Of a stretch of 64,000 bases of DNA, positions 26,367 to 36,400 are shown one piece after another. The stretch comes from TMP-7 sp038212445 (GTDB taxonomy: Bacteria > Acidobacteriota > Terriglobia > Bryobacterales > Bryobacteraceae): contig JBBQUM010000033.1 of NCBI GenBank assembly GCA_038212445.1, positions 1 to 64,000 of the forward strand, written 5' to 3'. A program made the translations under genes and the position numbers. Numbering within the stretch: the stretch's first letter is position 1; each line of letters starts with the position of its first letter. A model generated the notes under the pieces. The model made no database searches. It saw nothing but the letters and a program-made list of their open reading frames with translations, and was not told the DNA's origin.

Positions 26367-26382
26367 TCAGGTACGTACCTGA
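26367..26382. promoter_or_regulatory. 16-base perfect palindrome, candidate operator
   Basis: TCAGGTACGTACCTGA reads identically on both strands and lies in the spacer between the malectin regulator (start 26302) and the receptor (start 26509). Other GTAC half-sites lie nearby at about 26342, 26436, 26445 and 26476. A winged-helix dimer would bind such a site; binding is inferred. Confidence 0.5.
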
Positions 26383-26462
26383 TAAACAGTGACTTTGTAA
26401 TCGAAACGCACTTGAAACCGCTTTGTGACACCTTCGTACTGGATGTACTCCGGTTGTCTTCT

Positions 26463-26468
26463 TATACT
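26463..26468 (+). promoter_or_regulatory. Candidate -10 box for the second receptor
   Basis: TATACT lies about 41 bases before the GTG at 26509. The corresponding -35 region (around 26440, TGGATG) is poor, as expected for an activator-dependent promoter, and overlaps two GTAC half-sites. Confidence 0.35.
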
Positions 26469-26508
26469 CACGAAGTACAATTCCAAAATGCTTGGGGAAC
26501 AGGGTACC

Positions 26509-29500
26509 GTGAGATCACTTATTAAGAAAACACAAGGCGCATTGTGGTTAGCCCTCATGTTAGGGGCAGCGTTTAGCCTCCAGGGCCAGAACGTGACGTC
26601 GACACTGACGGGCACGGTGGTGGATGGTTCAGGTGCAGTTGTGCCTGGCGCCGCTATTGTTGTGAAGAGCGAGAACAGCGGTGACATTCGCCGCTCGGTG
26701 AGCAACGGGGACGGGTTTTTCACCGTTACGGCATTGCAGCCGGGAAGCTACACGGTGACGATCGAGTCCAAGGGTTTCAGCAAGTGGGAGCAGAGGAGCG
26801 TTGTTCTGAACGCCGCCGATAAGCGGAACCTGAACGACATCAGCCTCACGGTTGGCTCGTCGGCCGATACGGTGACGGTAGAGGCGACGGGCCTGGAAGT
26901 GACGCCGGTTGACTCGGGCGAGAAGTCCCAGGTAATCACGACCAAGCAATTGCAGAACATCGCAATCCTGGGCAGCAACGCAGCCGAGTTCATTAAGATT
27001 CTGCCGGGCATGGCGATCACGGGCGGCACGCAGAACCAGGCATCGTACACTGGCGAGGTGCACGGCACCGGCAACGGCCCGATCGGCAGTTTCTCGGCGA
27101 ACGGGCAGCGCTCGGGCGCGCTCGACATCACTTCTGACGGCGCGCACATCATTGATCCGGGCTGCAACTGCGGTCAGGCAGTGGACACGAACGTCGATAT
27201 GACCGCGGAGATGAAGGTAATGACGTCGAACTTCGGCGCGGACGCGCAGAAGGGGCCGATCGTCATTTCGGCAGTGGGAAAGTCAGGCGGCAGCAAGTTC
27301 CACGGTCAGGCGTATCTTTATTTACGGGACCACTCGTTCAACGCGAATGACTATCGCAACAACGCACAGGGCTTAAACAGCGCTGGGCAGTTGATCGCGC
27401 CCAAGCCGGAGACGCGGTTCGTCTATCCGGGCGCCAACATTGGCGGTCCGGTACTGATTCCGGGCACCAACTTCAATAAGAATCGCGACAAGCTTTTCTT
27501 CTTCTTCGCCTACGAATATTACAAGCAGACGGTGGACAACGGTTTCTATCAATCCTTTGTTCCGACGCAAGGGATGCGTGACGGCAACTTCGCGCAGTCT
27601 TATTTGAACAGCGTAACGAGCCCGTCAGTTTCGGGCGCGGTTTCGGCCGAGCCTACCGCCTATCCGGGCGGTGTAATTCCGAAGAGCGCGATTGATCCGG
27701 TGGGGTTGAAGCTAATGAGCCTGTACCCGCTGCCGAACGCGAATCCGGCGAGCAACGGCGGTTACAACTACATCAATGTGTCGACGAAGCCGCAGAACGC
27801 TTACCAGCTCCGGCCGCGTATTGACTGGAGCATCAGCGACAACACAAAGCTGTTTGTCAGCTACAACCGTCAGCGCGACACTGCGTACTATACGGATACG
27901 CTGTGGTGGAGACCAGATCCCACGGTTCCTTACCCGACGCGTTTGATTGCCGGCAACCAGTCCGACTCGATTTCTGCGAATTTGACCAAGGTTTTCAGCC
28001 CGACGCTGACCAACGAATTCGTTTTCACATACACGAGCCTGAACCTTCCGAACTCTTTTGAAGATCCGTCGAAGGTGGATCCGGCGACGCTGGGCACTGC
28101 CTATACGAGCATTTTCAAGTCAGGCGTGAAGCAGATTCCTTCATTGACTGGCTGGGGCAACAGCTTCGCGAACCTGATACAGCCTAGCGGCTTCCAGCTT
28201 ACGGGCTCGCTGTACGCGAAGAAAGCGCTGCCCACGATTTCGGACAACATGACGAAGGTGTGGGGCACACACTCGATGAAGTTCGGCTTCTACTGGGAGA
28301 ACACTTCGAACAACCAGCCCTCGAACAGCAATGCCAATGGCGAATTCATTTACGCCAACTGGGGTGGTAATACGAGCGGCAACGTCTACAGCGACTTGCT
28401 GACGGGCCGCATTGCGCAGTACACAGAGAGCAACAAGGACGTGCTGTACATCATGGCGTACAAGTCCACCGACTTCTATGCGACGGATTCCTGGAAGGTA
28501 ACGCGACGCCTGACCCTCGACTACGGTCTCCGCTTCCAACATCTGGGTCCCTGGTCTGACACGGACGGCACCGGTTTTGCGGTATTCGATCAAAGCAAGT
28601 ACAGCAACAATCCGGCGGACGTAAACAAGCTGACGGGTATCCTGTGGAACAAGATTGATTCGTCGGTCCCGCTTTCAGGTGCGAAGTCGAGAGCGCTATT
28701 CTACAATCCTCGATTCGGTTTTGCCTGGGACATCTTTGGCACGGCCAAAACGGTTGTCCGCGGCGGCTTCGGCGTTTACCACTTCCACGACGAGCAGAAC
28801 GTAGTGGGTGGTGCGCTCGGCATCACTAAAGGCGCTTACAGCTACACATCTCCTGGGGCGGTAACGCTGTCTGATATCGCCAACATCTCGGCGAGTTTCG
28901 TAGCGCCGGGCGGCGTTAACGTGCTCAACCGGAATGACGATCAGCAGCCGATGACGCGCAGCTACAGCTTCACGATTACGCAGCGGATGCCGTTCCAGTC
29001 GTCGTTCGAGATCAGCTACGTCGGCAACGACGCGAAGCATCTCAGCAACTGGAATAACAACTTCGGTCAAATTAACGACATCCCGTACGGGACGCTGTAT
29101 AAGGCGGGCGGGCAGTACACAGAGGGTAACAACTACAACCCGGACGCCTCGTCGTTCCGCCCCTTCAAGAATTACCAGACGATCAAGGTGACGGAGCATC
29201 AGATGTACTCCAACTACAATTCGCTGCAGGCGAGTTGGAACAAGCAGTCGGGCAAGATCAACTATCTGGCGAACTACACGTTTGGGAAGTCGTTAGGAAT
29301 TCGCGGAGAGAGTGGCGCGCCGACAGGCGATCCGCTGACGCTGGCGAATAACTACGGCGTACTTGGCAACGATCGTACGCACATTTTCAACCTGGCGTAC
29401 GTGATTGAGATGCCGAAGCTGAACAAGGGCAGCCGGCTGGTGAAGGGCGCTGTTGACGGCTGGCAGATTTCGGGCATCACTCAGGTACAGAGCGGCGTCA

Positions 29501-30015
29501 ATATTCAGGGCGCCGTGACGAACAACTTCAATCTGGGTGGCACTGTTCCGGCGGGGACACGGCTTCCGGACGGCACGATTACCACGAAGGACGTAGGTGT
29601 AAGCAGTGTTCTCATCAACGGGTCGCCGGATATCTCAGCGATGCCGAGAATCACCTGCGATCCTCGGAGCGGGCTGAAGGAGAATCAATTCATCAATCCG
29701 AGCTGCTTCGCGGTTCCGACGCCAGGGAATAACGGTCCGTTCATCATGCCGTACATCAAGGGACCGGCCTTCGTTAACAGCGATCTGACGCTCTTCAAGA
29801 ACTTCAAGTTCGGCGAAGGCGAGAAAAAGCTGCAGTTCAGGTTGTCGGCGTACAACTTCCTGAACCATCCGCTTACGACGTTCGTGAACAGCGACAACAA
29901 CCTGAACCTGGGCTTTAATGCCGCAGGGGGGGGGGTGACGAATCCACGGTTCGGCTATGCCGACACACGGACTGGCCACCGCAGTCTGCAGTTCGCGTTC
30001 AAGTATTACTTCTAA
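26509..30015 (+). CDS. Oar-like TonB-dependent receptor divergent from the malectin regulator
   Basis: The GTG at 26509 gives MRSLIKKTQGALWLALMLG, a clear signal peptide ending in LQGQ; an ATG at 26488 is an alternative. The roughly 1168-residue protein has a carboxypeptidase-regulatory-like domain (STLTGTVVDGSGAVVPGA), a plug (FIKILPGMAITGG, FSANGQRSGALDITSDG) and a long barrel that ends QFAFKYYF with the terminal aromatic residue of outer-membrane proteins. It is less similar to the other two receptors than they are to each other. A run of ten Gs (29926-29935) lies 27 codons before the end. Its position opposite the malectin regulator suggests it handles a saccharide and is under that regulator's control. 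Confidence 0.9.
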   Translation: MRSLIKKTQGALWLALMLGAAFSLQGQNVTSTLTGTVVDGSGAVVPGAAIVVKSENSGDIRRSVSNGDGFFTVTALQPGSYTVTIESKGFSKWEQRSVVLNAADKRNLNDISLTVGSSADTVTVEATGLEVTPVDSGEKSQVITTKQLQNIAILGSNAAEFIKILPGMAITGGTQNQASYTGEVHGTGNGPIGSFSANGQRSGALDITSDGAHIIDPGCNCGQAVDTNVDMTAEMKVMTSNFGADAQKGPIVISAVGKSGGSKFHGQAYLYLRDHSFNANDYRNNAQGLNSAGQLIAPKPETRFVYPGANIGGPVLIPGTNFNKNRDKLFFFFAYEYYKQTVDNGFYQSFVPTQGMRDGNFAQSYLNSVTSPSVSGAVSAEPTAYPGGVIPKSAIDPVGLKLMSLYPLPNANPASNGGYNYINVSTKPQNAYQLRPRIDWSISDNTKLFVSYNRQRDTAYYTDTLWWRPDPTVPYPTRLIAGNQSDSISANLTKVFSPTLTNEFVFTYTSLNLPNSFEDPSKVDPATLGTAYTSIFKSGVKQIPSLTGWGNSFANLIQPSGFQLTGSLYAKKALPTISDNMTKVWGTHSMKFGFYWENTSNNQPSNSNANGEFIYANWGGNTSGNVYSDLLTGRIAQYTESNKDVLYIMAYKSTDFYATDSWKVTRRLTLDYGLRFQHLGPWSDTDGTGFAVFDQSKYSNNPADVNKLTGILWNKIDSSVPLSGAKSRALFYNPRFGFAWDIFGTAKTVVRGGFGVYHFHDEQNVVGGALGITKGAYSYTSPGAVTLSDIANISASFVAPGGVNVLNRNDDQQPMTRSYSFTITQRMPFQSSFEISYVGNDAKHLSNWNNNFGQINDIPYGTLYKAGGQYTEGNNYNPDASSFRPFKNYQTIKVTEHQMYSNYNSLQASWNKQSGKINYLANYTFGKSLGIRGESGAPTGDPLTLANNYGVLGNDRTHIFNLAYVIEMPKLNKGSRLVKGAVDGWQISGITQVQSGVNIQGAVTNNFNLGGTVPAGTRLPDGTITTKDVGVSSVLINGSPDISAMPRITCDPRSGLKENQFINPSCFAVPTPGNNGPFIMPYIKGPAFVNSDLTLFKNFKFGEGEKKLQFRLSAYNFLNHPLTTFVNSDNNLNLGFNAAGGGVTNPRFGYADTRTGHRSLQFAFKYYF
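29926..29935 (+). repeat. Ten-base G tract inside the receptor gene
   Basis: Ten consecutive Gs encode part of N-A-A-G-G-G-V-T near the receptor C-terminus. With exactly ten Gs the frame is open to the aromatic end FAFKYYF. Gain or loss of one G would replace the last strand, which holds the outer-membrane assembly signal. It is the longest single-base run I noticed in the window. Confidence 0.9.
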
Positions 30016-30040
30016 GCTGAGTTTTCGAGTTATGGCTACC

Positions 30041-30068
30041 GGGGGCGGCTTAGGCCGCCCCCTTTTTT
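30041..30068 (+). terminator. Rho-independent terminator of the second receptor
   Basis: GGGGGCGGC and GCCGCCCCC form a nine- to ten-base stem with a short TTAG loop, followed by TTTTTT. It lies 26 bases after the receptor stop. Confidence 0.9.
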
Positions 30069-30098
30069 ATTTTCCGGCTATCGTATGTGTAAGGACCT

Positions 30099-31199
30099 AT
30101 GATTCGAGTTGTACTTTTCTGCGTGATCGCGGTGTGCCTATACGCACAAGCGGACGTGCAGAAGGCGATTGAACTGCACCAGAGCGGGGACTACGCGGGA
30201 GCGATTGACGGCTACCGGAGTTTTCTGAGGGAGCATCCGGAAGCGGCGGCAGTCCGGTCGAATCTGGGGGCGGCGCTGGCTCATGAAGGGCACTATGAAG
30301 AAGCCATCCGGGAGTACACGATGGCACTGGATGCAAGTCAGGGCGCGACGCAAGTCCGGCTGAACCTGGCTCTTGCTTATTTCAAAGCGGGCGACACGCA
30401 GAACGCGATCAACCACCTGGAGCGGGTCCACAAGGAAGCTCCGGAGCAAGCTCAGGCGACGCTGCTGCTGGCGGCGAGTTATTTACGATTTGGCGAGAAC
30501 AAGAAGGTAATCGCGCTGCTGGACCCGATTACCAGCCTGGCGACGGCGGACCTGGCGTCGGCCTATCTCATCGGCACGGCGCTGATCCGCGACCATCAGG
30601 TGGAACGCGGACAATCGTGGATTGACCGGATTCTGAAGAACGGCGAGAACGCCGAGGCGCGCCTGATCATGGGCACGGCGAAATTCATGGCGAACGATCT
30701 TCCGGCGGCCCGCGCCGACCTGGAGCTCGCGGTGGCGTTGAACCCGAGCCTCGCTGAAGCGCACGCGTACCTAGGGTTGACACTGCTGCGGGCGGGAGAT
30801 ACGGCGGCCGCGATGAAGGAGTTCAAACGCGAGTTGGAACTCGACCCGAACGATTTCGATGCCAATCTGCAGATGGGCGTGCTGCTGCGGCAGGACGATA
30901 AGCCGGATGAAGCGCGGCCTTATCTCGAGCAGGCACTGAGAGTCCGTCCAGGTGACTACGGGGCTCGCTATCAACTGGCGGCGATTGACCTGTCGGCGAA
31001 CCGCCTGGACTCGGCGCGGACGCGACTGGAGACGATCGTCAAGGAAGTGCCGGAGTTTGTCGAAGCGCATGTTTCACTGGCAACGCTTTACTATCGCGAG
31101 AAGCGCAAAGAGGACGGGGACCGGGAGCGGGAGACGGTTCGGCGGCTAACGGCGGCGGCACAGGCCAAGCAGACTGAGGGCCGGGCGGTGCAGCCGTGA
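30099..31199 (+). CDS. Exported tetratricopeptide-repeat protein (first of a pair)
   Basis: The 366-residue product has a signal peptide (about 1-17, ending LYAQ) and about nine TPR units, with typical W/G-Y-A/P signatures such as GDYAGAIDGYRSFLREHPEA, GHYEEAIREYTMALDAS, GDTAAAMKEFKRELELDPN and DEARPYLEQALRVRPGD. TPR arrays bind partner proteins; no catalytic domain is present. AAGGA precedes the ATG. Its stop overlaps the next gene's GTG by four bases, and the next gene overlaps the cytochrome gene by four, so the three should be co-translated and may assemble in the periplasm. Confidence 0.88.
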   Translation: MIRVVLFCVIAVCLYAQADVQKAIELHQSGDYAGAIDGYRSFLREHPEAAAVRSNLGAALAHEGHYEEAIREYTMALDASQGATQVRLNLALAYFKAGDTQNAINHLERVHKEAPEQAQATLLLAASYLRFGENKKVIALLDPITSLATADLASAYLIGTALIRDHQVERGQSWIDRILKNGENAEARLIMGTAKFMANDLPAARADLELAVALNPSLAEAHAYLGLTLLRAGDTAAAMKEFKRELELDPNDFDANLQMGVLLRQDDKPDEARPYLEQALRVRPGDYGARYQLAAIDLSANRLDSARTRLETIVKEVPEFVEAHVSLATLYYREKRKEDGDRERETVRRLTAAAQAKQTEGRAVQP

Positions 31200-32263
31200 C
31201 GAGCTTATTGCTTGTGTTGCTGGCGTGGCAGTCTGCACCGGCTTCGAAGATGGCGAGTGACGCGGAGCAGGCGTTCCTGAACAAGAGTCCCGAAGCGGTG
31301 GGGTTATACGCGAAGGCGCTGGCCGCCAATCCGAAGTGGAAAGACGGTTGGTGGCGGGTGGGGACGCTCCAGTATCAGAAGGATCAGTGGGCGGATTGCC
31401 GGGACAGTTTTGCGAAGCTGGCGGCGCTGGATGCGGCGAGCAGTCCGGCGTGGAGCATGCAGGGATTGTGCGAGTACTCGAATCGTGAGTACGAAGCCGC
31501 GATGCAGCATTTGAAACGCGGACAGGAAATCGGCGCGGGTGAAGGCATCGACGAAGTGGCGAAGTTCCATTTGGCGAAGGTCTACGGCAAGCTCGGCGAT
31601 TTCGAAGCGGCGCTGGGCGTGTACGCGCTGATGGCGCAGACTTACAAGGAAAAGCAGGCGTGGGTGACGGCGGCAGGCGTGGCGGCATTATGGCGTCCGC
31701 AGTTGCCGGAGGATGTCCCGGCGCAGGATCGCGAGCTGATCTTTCTGGCGGGTCGTGCGTTCTGGGATGCGGCGACGCGCAATGTACCGGAGGCGCGAAA
31801 GAGCTTCGAAAATTTGATGGCGAAGTATCCGAATGCGCCGGGGGTCCACTATCTGTATGGCGGGTTCGCGGTGCTGGAATTGCCGGACGAAGCGATTCCG
31901 GCGTTCGAAGCGGAGTTGAAGGTCCAGCCCGATCATGTAGGGGCGCTGACGGCGCTGGCGGCCGAATATTTGCGTCGCGGCGAGCCGGCGAAGGGATTGC
32001 CGTACGGTCAGAAATGCGCGGAAAAGCTGCCGAATTCGTACGCAACGCATGCGCTCTACGGGCGACTGCTGGCCGAGAGCGGCGATTTGAAGAACGGCGT
32101 GGTGCAGTTGGAGATGGCGCGGAAGATGGCGCCGGAAGATCCGCAGCCGCACATTGCGCTAGCGTCGGTGTACGCGAAACTGGGGCGTCCTGAAGACGCA
32201 GCGCGCGAGCGGCGGGAGTTTTTGAAGCTCAAGTCGATGGAGAAGAAGCCGGCGGAGCGATGA
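31196..32263 (+). CDS. Exported tetratricopeptide-repeat protein (second of a pair)
   Basis: Translation starts at a GTG overlapping the previous stop (GTGA). The 355-residue product has a short leader (LLLVLLAWQSAPA) and TPR units across its length (WKDGWWRVGTLQYQKDQWAD, YEAAMQHLKRGQEIGAGEG, DEAIPAFEAELKVQPDH, GRPEDAARERREFLK). It is a distant relative of the preceding TPR protein, so the pair probably arose by duplication. It is followed without a gap by the multihaem cytochrome, which suggests a scaffold for that cytochrome or its partner. Confidence 0.87.
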   Translation: MTSLLLVLLAWQSAPASKMASDAEQAFLNKSPEAVGLYAKALAANPKWKDGWWRVGTLQYQKDQWADCRDSFAKLAALDAASSPAWSMQGLCEYSNREYEAAMQHLKRGQEIGAGEGIDEVAKFHLAKVYGKLGDFEAALGVYALMAQTYKEKQAWVTAAGVAALWRPQLPEDVPAQDRELIFLAGRAFWDAATRNVPEARKSFENLMAKYPNAPGVHYLYGGFAVLELPDEAIPAFEAELKVQPDHVGALTALAAEYLRRGEPAKGLPYGQKCAEKLPNSYATHALYGRLLAESGDLKNGVVQLEMARKMAPEDPQPHIALASVYAKLGRPEDAARERREFLKLKSMEKKPAER

Positions 32264-33276
32264 AGCGCTTACTCGGATTTTTCCTACTCGCGGGGGTGGC
32301 GGGCGCGGCCAATGAGGATTGCGTAGCGTGTCACCCGAAGCAAGGCAAGGCGCACGCTCCTACGAGCATGGCGCGGGCGTTGGAGCCGGCGTCGCGTGGG
32401 TCGATCCTGCGGGCTCACGAGAAGCTGACGTTTGAGCAGGGGCCGTATCGTTACACCATCGAGCGCAAGGGCGACGCGAGCGTGTACACAGTGAGTGACG
32501 GCAAGGACGAGATGCGAGTGCCGGTGGCGTGGGCGTTTGGACTGGGCGCGGCCGGCCAGACCTACGTGTTGAACAACGCGGGCAAGTGGTACGAGAGCAG
32601 GGTGAGCTATTACAAAGACACCGACGCTCTGGATTTGACGGTGGGGGCGCGTCCGGACGTACCGCGGAGTCTCGAGGAAGCGCTGGGGCGAGAGCTTTCC
32701 GGGCGGGGCGCCGCCGAATGCTTCAACTGCCACGCGACGGGAGCGCTGCCGCAGGGCGAGTTGCGGGTGGACCTGCTGACGCCGGGAATCCAATGCGCGC
32801 GGTGTCACACGAAAGCGGCGGCACATGCGGCGTCGATGACGGGCAAGGAGACGCCGAAGGTAGTCCCGGCTCGGCTGGGAAAACTGGCGGCGGAAGAGAC
32901 ATCGGAGTTTTGCGGGCAGTGCCACCGGACATGGTCGCAGATCGCGACCAACGGTCCTCACAACGTAGCGAACGTGCGATTTCAGCCGTACCGGCTGACC
33001 AACAGCAAGTGCTTTGACACGACGGATGCGCGAATCCGGTGTACGGCGTGCCACGATCCGCACGAGGACGCGGTCCACCAGATCGGGTTCTACGACAGCC
33101 GCTGCGGAGCGTGTCATAGCGCGAAGTCGGCGAAGGCGGGGGCGAAGTTGTGCAAGGTCGGCAAGGCGAATTGCGCAAGCTGTCATATGCCGAAAGTGGA
33201 GTTGAAGGAAGCGCACAACGCGTTCACCGACCACTGGATCCGGGTGGCCCGTCCGAACGCGCCTTACCCCAACTAA
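32260..33276 (+). CDS. Seven-haem c-type cytochrome
   Basis: The 338-residue product has a signal peptide (about 1-16) and seven C-x-x-C-H haem-binding motifs: CVACH, CFNCH, CARCH, CGQCH, CTACH, CGACH and CASCH. Haem 1 is separated from the rest by a region of about 130 residues with few cysteines (residues about 27-150), the others being packed into the C-terminal 190 residues. The arrangement resembles the cytochrome c554-like proteins found next to TPR proteins in Acidobacteriota. It should act in periplasmic electron transfer; the donor and acceptor are unknown. The start overlaps the preceding stop (ATGA). It precedes a receptor gene with its own leader region. Confidence 0.9.
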   Translation: MKRLLGFFLLAGVAGAANEDCVACHPKQGKAHAPTSMARALEPASRGSILRAHEKLTFEQGPYRYTIERKGDASVYTVSDGKDEMRVPVAWAFGLGAAGQTYVLNNAGKWYESRVSYYKDTDALDLTVGARPDVPRSLEEALGRELSGRGAAECFNCHATGALPQGELRVDLLTPGIQCARCHTKAAAHAASMTGKETPKVVPARLGKLAAEETSEFCGQCHRTWSQIATNGPHNVANVRFQPYRLTNSKCFDTTDARIRCTACHDPHEDAVHQIGFYDSRCGACHSAKSAKAGAKLCKVGKANCASCHMPKVELKEAHNAFTDHWIRVARPNAPYPN

Positions 33277-33408
33277 TTTTCCTGTCCGCCCCGGCGATTC
33301 GACGCAGGTGGCATCAAAAGCGCTAAAGTAGGGACATTCCGGCCCTGCTGGCCGACCTCATCTCGCACCGTCCGCGAGAACCAATTGTTAAAGGGTGATT
33401 CAAACAAC

Positions 33409-36400
33409 ATGCGGCACGTGTATTTACTCGTGGCACTTATAGCCACGTCTGCGTTCTTGCCGGCGCAGACATTTCGCGGCGAGATCAAAGGAACAGTTGA
33501 GGACGGGTCTGGAGCGGTGCTGCCGGGCACAGCGGTATCGGCGATGCACAAGGCGACGGGCGTGGGACGCAGCACGGTGAGCGGGTCAAACGGTGATTTC
33601 TCGTTTCCCGATATGCCAACCGGCGTTTATACGGTGGCGGTGGCGAAGCCGGGATTCCAAGAGCAGAAGGCGGACGTCGAAGTAGTGGTGTCGCGCGTAG
33701 CGTCGGTGAGTTTCAAGCTGCCAGTGGCGAGTCAGAGCTCGGTAGTGGAAGTGAGCGCGGCGGTAGCGACGATTGAGACAGACTCGACGACGCTGACGGG
33801 CGTAGTGGACACCAAGACGGTGTCTGACCTGCCGATCAACGGCCGAGACTTCCGTCAGATGCTCAAGTTGAGCGCGGGCGTGAATCCGCTGGGCTACTCG
33901 GTGAACGGGAACCGCACACGCGGGAACAATTTCCAGATCGATGGAGCGGACAACAACGACGGCTTCCAGAATAATTCCGCGGTGAACCAGGGCGGCGTCG
34001 CTGGTATCCCGGGTACGCTGCTGCCGATTGAAGCGATCGATCAATTCTCGGTGGCGACCAACGGTAGCGCGGAGATGGGGCGGAACGGCGGCGGAGTGGT
34101 TAACCTGGTCATAAAGTCGGGTACCAACGGCTTGCACGGCAGCGCGTATTATTTCAATCGCAACGAGTATTTTGCGGCCAACACGCCGCTAGCTCCGGCG
34201 GGCGTGCCGGTGCGTCGCATCCGCAATCAGCAGGACGGTTTCTCGCTGGGCGGGCCGATCATCAAGAACAAGACGTTCTTTTTTATGACGGGCGAATTGC
34301 AGAAGGCTGATGCTGCGAACGCGACTGGCGTCACGACGCTGTCGCCGGCCTGGCTAGACCAGGGTCGCGCGGTGCTGGCGGCCTATGGAATCACGGCCAA
34401 TCCGGTAACCAACAACCTGATCTCGTTCTACCCGGCGCGCATCCGGACGGGACCGGCGGTGACCAACAACTTCTTCTCGGTGGATGCCAACACGTACGAC
34501 AGTTACAACGGCATCGTCAAGATTGATCACAGCTTCAATTCGAAGCACTCGTTGAGCGTGCGCTATTACGGCGGCACGGGCACACAGGCCGCGGTAGTGG
34601 ATTCGCTAGCGCCTTACAAGGAGTATTTCCAGGTAGCTCCGAGCCACATGCATAACGTGTCGGTGGCGTTGAACAGCGTGCTGACGCCGTCGATTGTGAA
34701 TAACGTCGTACTGGGCGCGAATTACTTTCTGCAGGTGTTCAATGATTACGACACCAGTCCCGATCCGATCGCGGCGGGCCTCAATACGGGCGTGACGGCG
34801 CCGAGCCTGCATGGTTCGCCGACCCTTCGCATCTCGGGCTTTGCCACCGCTGGAGCGACGCAGCCGCTGGGACGCACGGACACAACGGGTCACGTGACGG
34901 ATACGCTGTCGTGGAATCATGGCGCGCATCAGCTGAAGATGGGCGGCGAGTACCGGCACGCATTGCTGGACATTTACTATGACCAGGGCACGCGCGGGAC
35001 GTTCAACTTTGACGGCACACGGGGTCCGTGGTCGTCGAACTCGGCGTACTCGTCGCAGCAGAAGGCGCTGGCCGACTTCCTGGCCGGCTATCCCACTAAC
35101 TCGAGCGGCGCGACGATTGTGCGTCCCGCACCGGGCACGTCGGTGACGGGCAGCTTTCTACAGCGCGACTACAAACAGAATTCCTTCGATCTGTTTGTAC
35201 ACGACAACTGGCGGCTATCGCCGTCGTTCAACGTGAATTTCGGAGTACGGTATTCGTATTTGTCGCCGCTATCGGATGCGAAGAACAGCCTGACGACGTT
35301 CCTGCCGAGTGCCGGAATCGTGGGGATCGGGCAAGGGATCGACACATTGTATCCGAAGGACTGGAACAATTTCGCGCCGCGCATGGGATTTGCGTGGCAG
35401 CCGACCAAGAACGGCAAGACGGTGATCCGCGGCAGTTATGGGATCTTCTACGACGTTCCGGCGGTGGTGTTCTTTGCTTCGAATAACGGCGGTGGAAACG
35501 GCGGTGCTTCCGGCATCAACGCGAATCCGGGCGGACCGCTTCCGATCCAATCGGTGAGTGCGCCTCCCGGGCTGGTGCTACAGAGCGGTGTGAACCCCTG
35601 GGCGTCGGCGACGGTACCGATTCTGGGCGTACTGTCGGTGAATCAGAATTTCGCGACGCCTTACGTGCAGAGCCTGGCGTTCAATGTGCAACGCGAGACG
35701 TGGAACGGCGGCGTGGTGCAGTTGGGGTATGTGAGCAGCCTGGGCCGGAAGTTAGTTTACACGCGCGACATTAATGCGGCGGTGGTGGGCACTGGGACGG
35801 TGCAGTCGCGACGGCCGTACAACGCGCTGTATCCGACGCTGGGCGCGATCAACCAGTTGGAGTCGGCTGCCAGTTCGAATTACCATTCGTTCCAGGCGCA
35901 GTTCACGCAGCGGTTGTGGAAGGGCGTGACGACCAAGCTGGCTTACACGCTTGGCCATTCGATAGACGATGCGAGCGAGCCGCGCAACCTGCTGCCGGCG
36001 AACAGCTACAACACGCGTCTCGATCGGGCGGCGTCAGACTTCGACGTCCGGCACATCTTCAATGCCTTTGCGTCGTACACGGTGCCGTCGTTTACGTCGC
36101 ACTGGAAGCCGTTGACGCAGGGCTGGCAGATCAACACGCTGGTGACGGCTCATACCGGGCAGCCGATTAACTTCCGCGCCGGCACGGATGCCAATGGCGA
36201 CGGCGATACGTTTGACCGCATCGATTTGATTGGCGATCCTTTTGCGAGTCTGCCGGCTGCGCCGAATGCCACCAGCCGTACTTGGGTGAATCGCGCGGCG
36301 TTCAAAGCGGCGGCGGCGGGGACTACGGGCACGCTGGGACGCAATGCTATCTATGGTCCTGGATTCTTCACGGTGGACCCGTCGCTGTTCAAGGAGTTCG

